From Arcicella sp040387735 (GTDB lineage Bacteria; Bacteroidota; Bacteroidia; Cytophagales; Spirosomataceae), in NCBI GenBank assembly GCA_040387735.1, contig JAZKDE010000021.1:3769-67768 (forward strand): a stretch of DNA of 64,000 nt, written 5' to 3'. The notes below the pieces were generated by a model that saw only the letters and a program-made list of their open reading frames with translations, was not told where the DNA came from and searched no databases. Within the stretch, counting starts at the first letter, position 1, and each line of letters starts with the position of its first letter. The position numbers and the translations under genes were made by a program. Below, piece by piece: positions 17,149 to 27,145 of the stretch.

Positions 17149-17979
17149 TTATGTTTCTTTTTCACCGAAAATTCTTTCAGGAGCCTTAGAATCTGTTTCG
17201 TAAAAACCAGTAGGGCTCAGTTTTGTAAAATCTTTGTAATCTTTCACTAAATGTTGATAATCATAATAGCCGCTGTGCAAGGCAATTGTCAGCCAATCCA
17301 AGTCAGGACAAGCATTTTTCATCCGAAAAGCTTTTTCAAAACGTACAATTCTATCAAACACTTTAGGGTTCACTCCCATCCTTTCCGTAAATTTTCGATG
17401 AAATTGTCGTGGACTCAAACAAGCCTGATTCGCTAAATTGTCAATGGAAATTGCTTTATTTTGCCCTAAAATCAATTGACTAACACGGTCAATTCCGTGT
17501 AAATCTCGTTTAGATTTTCGAATTATCTTCTCTAAAAATGCTTCTGCTATTAAAATGCTTTTATCAACATCCTCGGTATTAGACATTTGTTCATAAGCCT
17601 CCCGAATATCTCTACCCCAAATGACTTCGGCATCAATAAAAGTATTAGTTAGTTCATAAGATGGTATTCCTGTTAGCCGAAACAAAGCCCCTGGTTGCAA
17701 TACAATTTGCAAAGACCAAAAATCATGAGGTACATACCGATTCGTAACGATTGTATGTTGTCCATTAATAGTACATTTAGGGTGGGTTAGCAATTTATCA
17801 GAACCCAGATAACTCACATTTAGTTTATCTCTCAATAGAAAAATTAGACAATGTTCAGGTCGAGGAGAATATGCTTTGAAGGGCAACACATCATTCGCCC
17901 CAAATACGAAACGGATAATTTGATGCTTCCGAACGTATTCTTGCAAAGCTGGATTTGGCAAAACATCTCTGAGTATCAT
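17149..17979 (-). CDS. AraC-family transcriptional regulator
   Basis: 276 residues. The N-terminal 150 residues are the DUF6597-like ligand domain (PNPALQEYVRKHQIIRF, then PRPEHCLIFLLRD). The C-terminal half is a double helix-turn-helix: SIDNLANQACLSPRQFHRKF and the second helix DWLTIALHSGYYDYQHLVKDYKDFTKLSP. It is separated from the upstream cupin gene by two bases, so the two form one operon and the regulator may respond to or control the cupin's pathway. A broken relative lies just downstream. Confidence 0.88.
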   Translation of the reverse strand: MILRDVLPNPALQEYVRKHQIIRFVFGANDVLPFKAYSPRPEHCLIFLLRDKLNVSYLGSDKLLTHPKCTINGQHTIVTNRYVPHDFWSLQIVLQPGALFRLTGIPSYELTNTFIDAEVIWGRDIREAYEQMSNTEDVDKSILIAEAFLEKIIRKSKRDLHGIDRVSQLILGQNKAISIDNLANQACLSPRQFHRKFTERMGVNPKVFDRIVRFEKAFRMKNACPDLDWLTIALHSGYYDYQHLVKDYKDFTKLSPTGFYETDSKAPERIFGEKET

Positions 17980-17981
17980 TG

Positions 17982-18533
17982 CTATTTCAAACTAAGTGGT
18001 GGTCCAACAACTTTCAAACCGTGGGCAGCGTGAATTTTATCAATTTCTTCGGTACTTGGTTTTCCTTTCAAATTGCTCATTGTCATAAAAAACTCCTCCA
18101 TTTTTCCCGCAGGCTGCAAAAAATAAATTAATTTCCCTAAGTTACTCAGTTGAATCCAAGTATGTGGTACTTGTCTGGGTAAGAAAATAGTGTCACCTAC
18201 ATTAAGAATATCTTTTTTGTCTCCTACCTGAAAAAGATACTCCCCTTCTACGACCGTAAAAATTTCGTCTTGGTCAAAGTGAATATGAAGTGAAGGTCCA
18301 ACTTTCTGATTTCCAATGTATTCAAAAACCGCTAATTGTCCATTTGTATCTTTCCCCGAAATTTTCACATCGTTTGGATTAATTCCCATAAATGGCGTGT
18401 GAATTCCAAAACGAGCTTCTTTTGCTTTTACAATAAATGAGTTTGTCAGGTTTGACTCAGCTTTTCCTTCTTCTGACACAGTTCCCATTGCCAAGGCTAA
18501 TGATGAAACCGTTAAAAATTTTCTTCGTTGCAT
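17982..18533 (-). CDS. Exported cupin-domain protein
   Basis: 183 residues. The N terminus MQRRKFLTVSSLALAMG looks like a twin-arginine (Tat) signal. Residues about 75-150 form a single cupin barrel with metal-binding motif 1 HIHFDQDEIFTVVEGEYLF and motif 2 around GDTIFLPRQVPHTWIQ. Single-cupin proteins of this kind include dioxygenase-like and quercetinase-like enzymes and sugar-binding proteins, so the substrate cannot be told. Co-operonic with the AraC regulator 2 bases downstream. Confidence 0.75.
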   Translation of the reverse strand: MQRRKFLTVSSLALAMGTVSEEGKAESNLTNSFIVKAKEARFGIHTPFMGINPNDVKISGKDTNGQLAVFEYIGNQKVGPSLHIHFDQDEIFTVVEGEYLFQVGDKKDILNVGDTIFLPRQVPHTWIQLSNLGKLIYFLQPAGKMEEFFMTMSNLKGKPSTEEIDKIHAAHGLKVVGPPLSLK

Positions 18534-18615
18534 AAAAGTAGTTATTTATTTCATAGGCAAAGTTGTAAAATCTTGATATTTAGTTAGTGGTAAAAATCGG
18601 ACGTTTTTTGAGGAA

Positions 18616-18650
18616 AATAAAAAGCGGTCAAACTTTCGTCTGACCGCTTT
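18616..18650 (-). terminator. Terminator of the S9 peptidase gene
   Basis: Perfect 10-bp stem AAAGCGGTCA / TGACCGCTTT (18621-18630 with 18641-18650) followed on - by a T-rich run, 10 bases past the stop. Confidence 0.85.
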
Positions 18651-18660
18651 AAAAGTATTC

Positions 18661-21513
18661 TTATTTTCCAACTTCCAATTTTTGATTAATCCCTTTCTCT
18701 AAAAGTGGTAATCCTTCTGTCATCCACGCAGGGGCTGGAGCATCTTTAAGATAATAGTCAAAATATTGATAAAGTCTCTTTGCAAAATCTTTTCTATTTT
18801 TACGTAGAGTCAAACCATGTTTTTCTCCGTTGTAATTCAATAACCAAACCGGTTTATTTAAACGTTTGAGAGCCATGTAAAATTCAATTCCTTGATACCA
18901 TGGTACAGCACCATCATCGTCATTGTGCATCATCAATACAGGTGTTTGAATTTTGGGAACTTGAAAAAGCGGTGAATTTTCAATATATTTATCAAACTTA
19001 TCCCAAAGTGTACCTCCAATTCTTGTTTGTGTTTTTTCGTACTGAGCTTGACGAGAAAGTCCTGACTCCCAACGAATTCCACCGTATGCTGATGTCATAT
19101 TAGAAACTGGAGCTCCAGCTTCAGCCGCTCTAAACATATTAGTTTGTGTAACTAAATATGCAGTTTGATAACCTCCCCAACTATGTCCAGAAATACCAAT
19201 ACGTTCAGCATTTACGAAACCTTTTGAAATTAAAGCAGTAACCCCTGGTATAATACAATTAAAAGCACTTTTTCCTGGATCACCTGCTTTATAAACAATA
19301 TCAGGTACAAAAATCACATAACCATTTGACGTAAAATATGGATAATTAATATACGAACGAATCGGCGACGGTGTAAAATGCATATTCAAGTTATCTGTAT
19401 TCTTTTCGTAAAAATAAACCATCATTGGATATTTTTTAGTCGAATCAAAGTGTTCTGGTTTATACAAAAGCCCCTGTAAAGGCGTTCCATCAAGTGCTTT
19501 CCAATCAACTAACTCAACAGTTCCCCACGTATATTCCTTTTGCTGCGGATTTGCATCAGATATTTTCATTACATTTTGAAAACTCAAATCGGAGGCATAT
19601 AAATCAGGGAAAACTTGAAAATTTTGCTTCGTAAATATCAGATTATCAGATCCTTTCGCTTTTATTGGGTTTGATAAACTAAAGAATTCCTTATAAACTT
19701 CCTTCGGTTTTGTCAGTGGATTTGTTGGAATTGCATATCCTTCCTGCTTTTTTTCTTCGTAAAACAGCTTCCAAAGGACATTTTTACCCAATATAAATCG
19801 ATCATCCGCATCTAAATTAACGTAACGATATTGTACACGATTCTCACGGCCTCCAGTAATCAGCATTTGAGCGTTATTTTTCAGATCTATCGCCCAAGCA
19901 TCGTAGTGATCGTACACTACAAACATTGGGTCTTTCAAATCATCCACCCAACCAGCGGCACCATAAGCAGGTGGAAAATCTGGATGGTCATCATCATCTT
20001 CAAAAAATTTGACAATTTTATTATTCGTCAATTTTACAGTCTTTTCTGTATTAACTGAATATGCGAACCAAGCTGTATCTGGCAATGACCACCAAGTAAC
20101 ATACTGAGCATTTGGCGAAAGGGAGGGATTTCCTTGTAATGCTGTTGAAATTTTTTTCCGTGAACCGTCTTGAATATTCACCAAATAAACATCTCTTTTA
20201 GTATTCCAATCCCAGTGCTGATTTGAATAGGGTACATCAGAAGTAGCTAAAACGATGTTATGGTTAGCTTCTTTATCTAAAACTACAGTTGGGATTTCCA
20301 AGAATCCTAATTGTACTATTTTAAGATTATCTAAACTTATAACTGCCAAGTATGAACGTTTTTTATCCTCATCTAAGGTAACTTTTTGCTGAGTTTGCAA
20401 TTTTTTATCTTGCCAATTCCAAACTTCTACATTAACAATTTCCTCAGGTAAAAGTGTTGTATCTGCTACAATTGGCTTAGGATTTGTCCCAAAAAACAAT
20501 TTTGTTCCATCCTTAGAAAAACGGGGTTGATAATGTTCACTCACGAGCCAACCTTGTGGAGCAAATGTCTGATTTTCATCCGTTAATAATTTGGCTTGAA
20601 CTTCTCCCGATTTCCAATAATAGAGTTTGGGCAAACGAATTTGAGTCTTTGTATTCGTATCCAAATCAGCAATAAATGCTATTTGCTGTCCGTCTTCAGT
20701 AAGAGAGAGTTTTTTAAATTTCCCTTTTGACTTAAAAATATTATCTAATTTTCCAGTTTGTAAATCATACGAATACACTCCCGACTGCAAAGTAGAATCA
20801 TTCCCAGTTGTACTGAATACTAATCTTTTACCGAATTTAGCAAAATCGTAATCTGTAACAAATCCAAATATTTGATCTACATTAGTTTTCAAGTTCTTCA
20901 AAACTAAACGATAACCATTCTCTTCTGACTCTTTCTTGGATACTTTCTTTTTAATATCAGCCTTTACTAAAGTATCTTTCTTTTTGGCATTATCTACTTT
21001 CTTCGTTTCTTCCAATTGATAAGCAAGCCACCCTCCTACTTTCTCGGGGATTTTGTACGACACAACATTCGGAATTTTAGCAACTGAGTTAGTCTTTAAA
21101 CTATAAATGCCCAAGGAATCTTTGGGCATTTCGTCTTTTTTCTTCTTTAAATGTTTCATAGATTTAACCAAGTTCAACTGTGGCTTTATCTTGAAAATAG
21201 CAAATTCAGAATCATCAGTCAAGCGAATATCAGCTCCTCTTTTCACAGAATCAATTTTTGTACTTTTCAAAGAATAGAATACAATCCTACCATCTCCTTC
21301 TTGAGGATTGATGGTATAAACGACCGTACTTCCATCATTGGAAATTAATTTATCAGGAATCTCTTTCCATGAATCATAGACATCATGCGTAAGTGTTTTC
21401 TTAGGAATCTGCGTTACAATTTCTGTAACACTCTTTGGTATTTTTTTCTTTTTTTGGGCTGATAATGAAAACGTAATTATCAAGCACAACATTAGCAGTA
21501 CTTTTTGTCTCAT
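18661..21513 (-). CDS. S9-family prolyl oligopeptidase-like peptidase, exported
   Basis: 950 residues with a signal peptide (LLMLCLIITFSLSAQ). The long N-terminal part is a beta-propeller with DPP-IV-type repeats. The C-terminal alpha/beta hydrolase domain has the nucleophile in ISGHSWGGYQT, the acid in NDDDGAVPWYQG and the base in NGEKHGLTLR. Such serine peptidases cleave after proline or alanine in short peptides, in the periplasm in Bacteroidota. The Lys-rich insert (about residues 175-195) is unusual in composition. Gene stands alone between two terminated units. Confidence 0.9.
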   Translation of the reverse strand: MRQKVLLMLCLIITFSLSAQKKKKIPKSVTEIVTQIPKKTLTHDVYDSWKEIPDKLISNDGSTVVYTINPQEGDGRIVFYSLKSTKIDSVKRGADIRLTDDSEFAIFKIKPQLNLVKSMKHLKKKKDEMPKDSLGIYSLKTNSVAKIPNVVSYKIPEKVGGWLAYQLEETKKVDNAKKKDTLVKADIKKKVSKKESEENGYRLVLKNLKTNVDQIFGFVTDYDFAKFGKRLVFSTTGNDSTLQSGVYSYDLQTGKLDNIFKSKGKFKKLSLTEDGQQIAFIADLDTNTKTQIRLPKLYYWKSGEVQAKLLTDENQTFAPQGWLVSEHYQPRFSKDGTKLFFGTNPKPIVADTTLLPEEIVNVEVWNWQDKKLQTQQKVTLDEDKKRSYLAVISLDNLKIVQLGFLEIPTVVLDKEANHNIVLATSDVPYSNQHWDWNTKRDVYLVNIQDGSRKKISTALQGNPSLSPNAQYVTWWSLPDTAWFAYSVNTEKTVKLTNNKIVKFFEDDDDHPDFPPAYGAAGWVDDLKDPMFVVYDHYDAWAIDLKNNAQMLITGGRENRVQYRYVNLDADDRFILGKNVLWKLFYEEKKQEGYAIPTNPLTKPKEVYKEFFSLSNPIKAKGSDNLIFTKQNFQVFPDLYASDLSFQNVMKISDANPQQKEYTWGTVELVDWKALDGTPLQGLLYKPEHFDSTKKYPMMVYFYEKNTDNLNMHFTPSPIRSYINYPYFTSNGYVIFVPDIVYKAGDPGKSAFNCIIPGVTALISKGFVNAERIGISGHSWGGYQTAYLVTQTNMFRAAEAGAPVSNMTSAYGGIRWESGLSRQAQYEKTQTRIGGTLWDKFDKYIENSPLFQVPKIQTPVLMMHNDDDGAVPWYQGIEFYMALKRLNKPVWLLNYNGEKHGLTLRKNRKDFAKRLYQYFDYYLKDAPAPAWMTEGLPLLEKGINQKLEVGK

Positions 21514-21545
21514 ATTTTTGTGGATGAAGGTATGTTGATTTTACT

Positions 21546-22568
21546 TTATTTAATTCGCATGGAGGATTCTCTAATTTTCAATTCAGTTTTTAGAATAATA
21601 ACTTCTGGCTCGTAGATAGTTGTTGAATTTTCAATTTGACTAATCAATAATGATGTTGCCATTTTACCAATTTCCATCGTTGGTTGGGCAACGCTCGTCA
21701 GAGAAGGTGAAACAATTGTACAAACGGGTTCATCATTAAAACTAACAATGGCTACATCTTCTGGAATTCTGATATTTTTCACTTTTAATGCTTTGATAGC
21801 TCCCACTGCCAAACGATCACTTACAACAACTAAGCCATCTGGTGGATTTTTCAACTCAAATAAGTAATTGGTTAATTCAATGATTTTTTGCAAATTGTAA
21901 TTTCCATGAACAATTAAGCTTTCATCTACTTCAAAACCAAAATGTTCTAAAGCATGGATATAACCCATTCGTCTTTGATTGCTAACAGTTACGCTGGCTG
22001 GACCCGCTAAAAAAGCAATTCGTTTACATCCATTGTCTATCAAATGTTTTGTCGCTTCAAAAGCAGCATTGACATTATCTACCATCACTTTAGTGACGTC
22101 AATTTCTCCTGCATCACGGTCAAAAAATACCAGTGGAATTCCTTTTCTTTGAAGACGTTTTAGATGTTCATAATCAGTTGTTTCTTGCGAAAGTGAAATA
22201 ATAAACCCTTCCACTTGTCCTCTCGACAGATTTTGAACATTCGTTAATTCTCGTTCGTAAAGCTCACTCGTTTGGGTAAGTAGTAAACTATAACCTCTGG
22301 CAATAGCTTCTTCTTCAATGCCTTTAATAACGGAGGCAAAAAAATGATAGGCTAAATCTGGAACAATAACACCAATGGTTTTCGTACGACTTTTCACTAA
22401 ACTTGTCGCTAAGATATTGGGCTGATAATCCCATTCTTTGGCTAATTTTAGTACTGCATCACGAGTCTCTGGTTTTATTTCTGGCATATCTCGCATAGCA
22501 CGAGAAACAGTGGCCACCGAAATATTCAGATGACGAGCGAGGTCTTTTATCGTTACTTGATGGGCCAT
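21546..22568 (-). CDS. LacI-family transcriptional regulator
   Basis: 340 residues. Helix-turn-helix TIKDLARHLNISVATVSRAM at residues 6-25, hinge with LATSLVKSRTKTIGVIVPD, then a periplasmic-binding-protein-like effector domain. Three bases separate it from folB upstream, so they share a transcript. LacI regulators usually sense sugars; no sugar operon is adjacent, so its target is unknown. Confidence 0.92.
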   Translation of the reverse strand: MAHQVTIKDLARHLNISVATVSRAMRDMPEIKPETRDAVLKLAKEWDYQPNILATSLVKSRTKTIGVIVPDLAYHFFASVIKGIEEEAIARGYSLLLTQTSELYERELTNVQNLSRGQVEGFIISLSQETTDYEHLKRLQRKGIPLVFFDRDAGEIDVTKVMVDNVNAAFEATKHLIDNGCKRIAFLAGPASVTVSNQRRMGYIHALEHFGFEVDESLIVHGNYNLQKIIELTNYLFELKNPPDGLVVVSDRLAVGAIKALKVKNIRIPEDVAIVSFNDEPVCTIVSPSLTSVAQPTMEIGKMATSLLISQIENSTTIYEPEVIILKTELKIRESSMRIK

Positions 22569-22571
22569 AAA

Positions 22572-22922
22572 TTATCCTACTAAGGTTACTTTTGCACGGG
22601 TACAAACGCCACCAATCGGTGGGTTGAATTTAGAAACAGCTACTTCAATTTTTTCAACATCGGGATAGCGCTCACGAACACTCGAAATAATTAATTGAGC
22701 AATGTGTTCTAATAATTTAGCTTTGATTTTCATTACATCAGAAATTATCTGATAAATGTCTCCGTAATCTACGGTAAATTTTAATTTATCATTTTCAGCA
22801 GCTTCTGAAAAATCAGTAGTTATCTGAATATCAATTTGATAGCGATTCCCAATTTTTTGTTCTTCAGCATACGCTCCGTGGTACGCAAAAAATTCTAAGC
22901 CTTCTAAGGCAATTGTTCCCAT
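22572..22922 (-). CDS. folB: Dihydroneopterin aldolase
   Basis: 116 residues, the normal length. FolB splits 7,8-dihydroneopterin to 6-hydroxymethyl-dihydropterin and glycolaldehyde in folate synthesis. Catalytic Glu21 lies in YHGAYAEEQKIG and Lys98 in VSKFNPPIGG, with the LEHIAQ segment between. It shares an operon with the LacI regulator 3 bases downstream, an odd combination for a housekeeping enzyme. Confidence 0.93.
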   Translation of the reverse strand: MGTIALEGLEFFAYHGAYAEEQKIGNRYQIDIQITTDFSEAAENDKLKFTVDYGDIYQIISDVMKIKAKLLEHIAQLIISSVRERYPDVEKIEVAVSKFNPPIGGVCTRAKVTLVG

Positions 22923-23012
22923 ATTTTTAGGTTTTAGAGTTAGGCTTTAAGATTTAATTACACTTTATATTCGTGTGGTTCACTCAGCTGTCCTCTATTT
23001 ATTTTAAACAAA

Positions 23013-23044
23013 AAATTTCAAGCTGTAAGTTCAACTTGAAATTT
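23013..23044 (-). terminator. Terminator of the divIVA-like gene
   Basis: Stem AAATTTCAAG / CTTGAAATTT with a 12-base loop and T run on -, 22 bases past the stop. Confidence 0.75.
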
Positions 23045-23065
23045 TTCACAAAGCATTCAATACAT

Positions 23066-24100
23066 TTAAATATTATCAAAAAATGAACCTCCTCCGTTGG
23101 AAATCGCTGCTGGAATATCTTTGGCAAATTCTTCCATTACAGATGATACGGTTGGTAAACTGTCATCTTTAGTCAATTTTCTTGGTCTTCCACGAGCAGC
23201 TTTCATTTCTTTAGTCAAACTATCCGCTGTTTCATTAAATGGCAAAAAATTATGTTCAAGTTGCTCTTCTGCTAAAATAGCGTGAACCGTCGGTAATTCT
23301 TTGTCTTCATCGTCAAAATCACTGGCTGGTTCAAAGTCAATTTCGGTTTCTTCAACAACTGATGGAGTTTCAACTATTATTGTTTCAACTTCTTGTGCTA
23401 CAATTGGTTCAAAAACGCCTTCATCTTCTTTCTCTTCAACCTGCTCTGATTCTGGTTCTGAGATAATTAATTCAGAAGCAGGTGTTTCTACTTCTGCAAC
23501 GGTTGGAGAAACAATGAGTTCCGTTGATTTTTCCTCAATTTTTATATCAAGGTCATTAAGTCTCGCTTCATTGGTTCTACTATTAATACGTTCCTCGAAT
23601 TTAGTCACTTTATCAAGAGCATCGTTGGCAAAACTTTTCAGCTCTACTACCAAATAATCCTTATAGCGTTCCATTGCTTTGAAATCACGCTCGTAGTTTT
23701 TGAGGTCATTTACGGCATCTTCCACTAAGAATTTAGCTTTACTTTCTGCTTCAGAAATTGCCATATCTGCACTTTTCTGAGCTTCTTGCTTAATTTCTTC
23801 TGCGTCTTTTTGAGCTTTATCCGTAATTAAATCTGCTTCAGCTTGAGCTTTAGCATTTATTTCTTGTTGAGCATCTTCGGCAGCTTTCAGAGTTTTGAAA
23901 AGGCTATTTTCAATTTCCTTCATTCTGACAATCTCACGATCAGCAACTTCTAATTGTTGTTTAGACTGGCGTAGTTCCTCTGATACACGCTCCCATTCTT
24001 GCGAAAGAGATAGCAAGAAAGCATCAACCGACTCGGTGTCGTACCCTCTAAAACTCTTATCGAAAGTATGTTGTCTGATTTCAAGGGGGGTAATTCTCAT
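23066..24100 (-). CDS. DivIVA-domain coiled-coil protein
   Basis: 344 residues. The first 60 residues match the DivIVA membrane-curvature domain (MRITPLEIRQHTFDKSFRGY, then VDAFLLSLSQEWE). Residues about 35-185 are a long coiled coil rich in Ala/Glu/Lys/Gln. Residues 190-300 are an acidic disordered region, and the last 40 contain a short basic patch (KAARGRPRKLTKDD) and a tail. DivIVA proteins mark curved membranes at poles or septa; a scaffolding role at the cell surface is inferred. The basic GRPRK motif resembles an AT-hook, which could let the tail touch DNA. Confidence 0.85.
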   Translation of the reverse strand: MRITPLEIRQHTFDKSFRGYDTESVDAFLLSLSQEWERVSEELRQSKQQLEVADREIVRMKEIENSLFKTLKAAEDAQQEINAKAQAEADLITDKAQKDAEEIKQEAQKSADMAISEAESKAKFLVEDAVNDLKNYERDFKAMERYKDYLVVELKSFANDALDKVTKFEERINSRTNEARLNDLDIKIEEKSTELIVSPTVAEVETPASELIISEPESEQVEEKEDEGVFEPIVAQEVETIIVETPSVVEETEIDFEPASDFDDEDKELPTVHAILAEEQLEHNFLPFNETADSLTKEMKAARGRPRKLTKDDSLPTVSSVMEEFAKDIPAAISNGGGSFFDNI

Positions 24101-24197
24101 AATTATTTTAATTTATTTCCTTAATTAATACTAAGGATATATTAAACAAAGTTGGATTTCTCTAAAGTACAATTTAATTAATATCTCTATTGCTTTT

Positions 24198-25100
24198 CTA
24201 TTCATCAATACGCCAAACTGAAATATGTCTGTCATCCGAAGCTGAGACTAAAAGGTTCTCGTATTCACTCCACCACAATTTATTGATTGATGTTCCGTGA
24301 CCAGCGTGACGAGCTTTATCAATAACCTTCAACAATTTAAATTGTTCAGCATCCCAAATTTTCACTGATTTATCCATACTACACGTAGCAAATAATCTAC
24401 CGTTTGGACTATACTTTACATCATTAATGGCAAATAGATGAGCCGCAATATCGTGTTCTAAGTTATACTGTTGATTTACATTCCAAATTTTCAAGTGTGC
24501 ATCCCGTCCCGCCGTAATTAGATACTGATTATCAGGCGAATAGCAACCTGCAAAAACTGAGTTGGTATGATGATTAACTACTAATTTCAATGAAAAATCC
24601 TGTAAATCAAAGATTTTTACTGAAAAATCGCTGTATGATACCGCAAACTCGCTTGAAAGTTGATTAATGGCTATATTTCTAACGCTTTTGTCGGAAGCTT
24701 TAATATGTTTTCTAACCACAAACTCTTCTACATTCATGACTACAATTGTTCCATCTGACAATCCGATGAAGGCATTATTATCATGAATTTTAATGTCAAA
24801 AATTGACCCAGAAGTAATTTTTATGGATTTAGTTTCTTGTTGTGTATCAACGTCAATGAGGTGAATTCCATCAAAATTTTGAGCTACCCAAAGTTGATTT
24901 CTGAGTTTATCCAAACACAAAGCATAAATTGAAGCTGGAATTTGAGCGAATAATTCACCCGCATCGGGCTTACGCAAATCCCATCGAACAACAAGTCCAT
25001 CGCCCCCCGCTGAGAAAAACTGTGCAGTATCAGATGTGCCTTCAAGCGTATAAACACAATCACGATGTCCTGAAAATGTATCTATTTTTTCAACTTGCAT
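24198..25100 (-). CDS. WD40-repeat protein
   Basis: 300 residues with about seven WD40 repeats forming one beta-propeller: clear units at SGHRDCVYTLE..VVRWDLR, HHTNSVFAGCYSPDNQYLIT..LKIWNV, HLFAINDVKYSPNGRLFATC..VKIWDA and the last ending ISVWRIDE. No signal peptide, so cytoplasmic. WD40 propellers are protein-interaction platforms; the partner is unknown. It follows a short gap upstream of the divIVA-like gene on the same strand. Confidence 0.85.
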   Translation of the reverse strand: MQVEKIDTFSGHRDCVYTLEGTSDTAQFFSAGGDGLVVRWDLRKPDAGELFAQIPASIYALCLDKLRNQLWVAQNFDGIHLIDVDTQQETKSIKITSGSIFDIKIHDNNAFIGLSDGTIVVMNVEEFVVRKHIKASDKSVRNIAINQLSSEFAVSYSDFSVKIFDLQDFSLKLVVNHHTNSVFAGCYSPDNQYLITAGRDAHLKIWNVNQQYNLEHDIAAHLFAINDVKYSPNGRLFATCSMDKSVKIWDAEQFKLLKVIDKARHAGHGTSINKLWWSEYENLLVSASDDRHISVWRIDE

Positions 25101-25372
25101 TTAGGTTTGTGGGTTGGGGAAAGGTCTTGATTAAAGGATAAATTACGATTTTCCAGATTGGTAAGTTGATTCATTCTTCATTTTACAGTTCAGCGATAAA
25201 CCAGTAATCATCAAATCAATAATTTACTATCAATATTTCAACGAAATTACTTTATTTTGCAGGGAATGACAACATTTTTAGGAATAGCGAACGAAGTAAC
25301 TCGATAATAAAAATCTCTAAAATCTCCTAATTGACTGATAACTAATACCCAATAACGGATAACCTCCTCTCG

Positions 25373-26008
25373 ATGGCTATAATTTTTTCTAAATATATTT
25401 CTGAACAGTGTCTTATTACCCTTTGGAGAATTGAGGAAAACGCTGAGTTCTTTCTAAAATATCTCCACATCAAACAAAAGGATTTAGAAAATCTTTCCAA
25501 TGCGACTCATCCACAAAAGCAATTGGAATGGTTGGCAAGTCGAACGTGCGTAAAACATACCGTTGAACAATTAGAACACACTTATCAAGGTATTGAAAAA
25601 GATGAACACAATAATCCTTTTTTATCTAAAATTAAGGGTTTTGTTTCCCTCTCTCATACCAGCGAATACGCAGTTGCCATTGTGAGTCTAACCGATGAAG
25701 TAGGGATTGATATTGAAAGAATATCAAATAAACTAAGTCGGGTGGCTCATAAATTTTTATCTGAATCCGAACGACTGCACGCTGAAGAAAATTTGTTTAA
25801 AATGTGTATTTATTGGTGTGCAAAGGAAAGTTTGTATAAGTGGTACGGCAAAAAAAACCTTTCTTTCAAGGACAACATTTTCATTGAACCTTTCGATGGA
25901 AAACCCACGTATGTTCAAGGAGAAATTTTCATTGATGGAGTATTAAAAACTGAACATGACTTATCGGTTTTCTATATCGATGATTTTATAATAACCGCTA
26001 CTGTTTAA
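25373..26008 (+). CDS. 4'-phosphopantetheinyl transferase (Sfp-type)
   Basis: 211 residues. Transfers phosphopantetheine from coenzyme A to a serine of carrier proteins. Mg-binding motif GIDIERI with Asp113 and Glu115 and the downstream WCAKESLYKWYGK with Glu152 and the Lys pair are intact; SLSHTSEYAVA marks the N-terminal pseudo-repeat. Size and motifs suit the Sfp group rather than AcpS. No synthase gene is close, so it may serve the general fatty-acid acyl carrier protein. Confidence 0.88.
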   Translation: MAIIFSKYISEQCLITLWRIEENAEFFLKYLHIKQKDLENLSNATHPQKQLEWLASRTCVKHTVEQLEHTYQGIEKDEHNNPFLSKIKGFVSLSHTSEYAVAIVSLTDEVGIDIERISNKLSRVAHKFLSESERLHAEENLFKMCIYWCAKESLYKWYGKKNLSFKDNIFIEPFDGKPTYVQGEIFIDGVLKTEHDLSVFYIDDFIITATV

Positions 26009-26045
26009 TGTTTTAGGATTTAGAAGTAAGTCCCAAAACTTTAAA

Positions 26046-26882
26046 CTATTTCATCATTTCTTCTAAAGCTCTTTCTATCTCCTTGACTTTATCATCATCC
26101 CCAACTTTCTCAAATGCCAAAGTTAAGTTTCTTAATACTCTACGAATAATATCAAGATTATTACAAGGTTGGTAAAAAATATCGTTCTGAGCCAAATTTA
26201 GCTGTGCGATATAACTATCAATATCCACTTTACTGAAAACCAATCCCCGATTAAAGACATTGATATAAAACTGCATATTGCCAGATTTGTAAGTCAGAAT
26301 AAATAAATTAGGCAAATTAACGCCCCAAATTGGCAGATTCAGTTTTTGAGCCACCAGTAGATAAATAACGCACAAAGTAATTGGGTTTCCTTTTTTAGAA
26401 TCAATTACTACATTCAACATAGAATTGGACGCCGAGTGAAAATGCTTGGTATTTGCCCCGAATTTCAATTTTCCAAAAATAACAGAATTCAACGTTTTGA
26501 TTTGATCCATCGGGTGCATATTATCCCTAATTTCAAGCCAAACTTCATAATAAATCTGTTCTACATCCTGACGAAGTTTTTCCAACGACAATTCTGGATA
26601 CTGATAAGTTGCAATTGCCCACATTCCTTCCAAAAGATCTTCCGAACCTTTATTTCTCCAATTGAGCAAACGGTCGTAGAAACTGTTATACTGCAAATCA
26701 TGAATTAAATCTTCTAACTTTTTCTGCATCAATGGACTCAACGACGATTCCTCCCAGCGGTCTTCCAGATAGGGAATGACGGCATCACCCATTGAACGGA
26801 TTTTAGTTTCTACGTGGTTCAAGACTTCATAGTCTTCGTCATCGAGTAAGGAGATTAAGGCTTTAATTTCGGATTTTTTCAT
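26046..26882 (-). CDS. SirB1-type transglutaminase-like protein
   Basis: 278 residues. The N-terminal part is helical; the central segment LNSVIFGKLKFGANTKHFHS and KKGNPITLCVIYLLVAQKLNLPIWGVNLP matches the SirB1/transglutaminase-like domain common next to TPR repeats. The catalytic Cys is replaced by Thr-Leu-Cys context (ITLCVIYL), with His as in GVNLPNLFIL not obvious. The C-terminal NLDIIRRVLRNLTLAFEKVG is TPR-like. Function is unknown. Confidence 0.7.
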   Translation of the reverse strand: MKKSEIKALISLLDDEDYEVLNHVETKIRSMGDAVIPYLEDRWEESSLSPLMQKKLEDLIHDLQYNSFYDRLLNWRNKGSEDLLEGMWAIATYQYPELSLEKLRQDVEQIYYEVWLEIRDNMHPMDQIKTLNSVIFGKLKFGANTKHFHSASNSMLNVVIDSKKGNPITLCVIYLLVAQKLNLPIWGVNLPNLFILTYKSGNMQFYINVFNRGLVFSKVDIDSYIAQLNLAQNDIFYQPCNNLDIIRRVLRNLTLAFEKVGDDDKVKEIERALEEMMK

Positions 26883-27145
26883 ATTATTTTTAGCGAAATT
26901 AGCGAAAGCAATAAGTGAGTGGAACTTTACAAACCGCTTTTCGCATTCGATTATCCCTATTTATTTAACTAAAATACAATATCTTTATCAAAACGGCAAA
27001 TCTCTTCGAGATGTTATTTTTCGACCGTTTACACAAAAAGCAAAAAGATAGTTTTTTCTAACAAGGCATTGTTGTAAATTTACTTCTGAATTTGTAAAAA
27101 TACTTCTATTCAAAATTATACCTTCCAAAATCGAAGGATTTCTTC

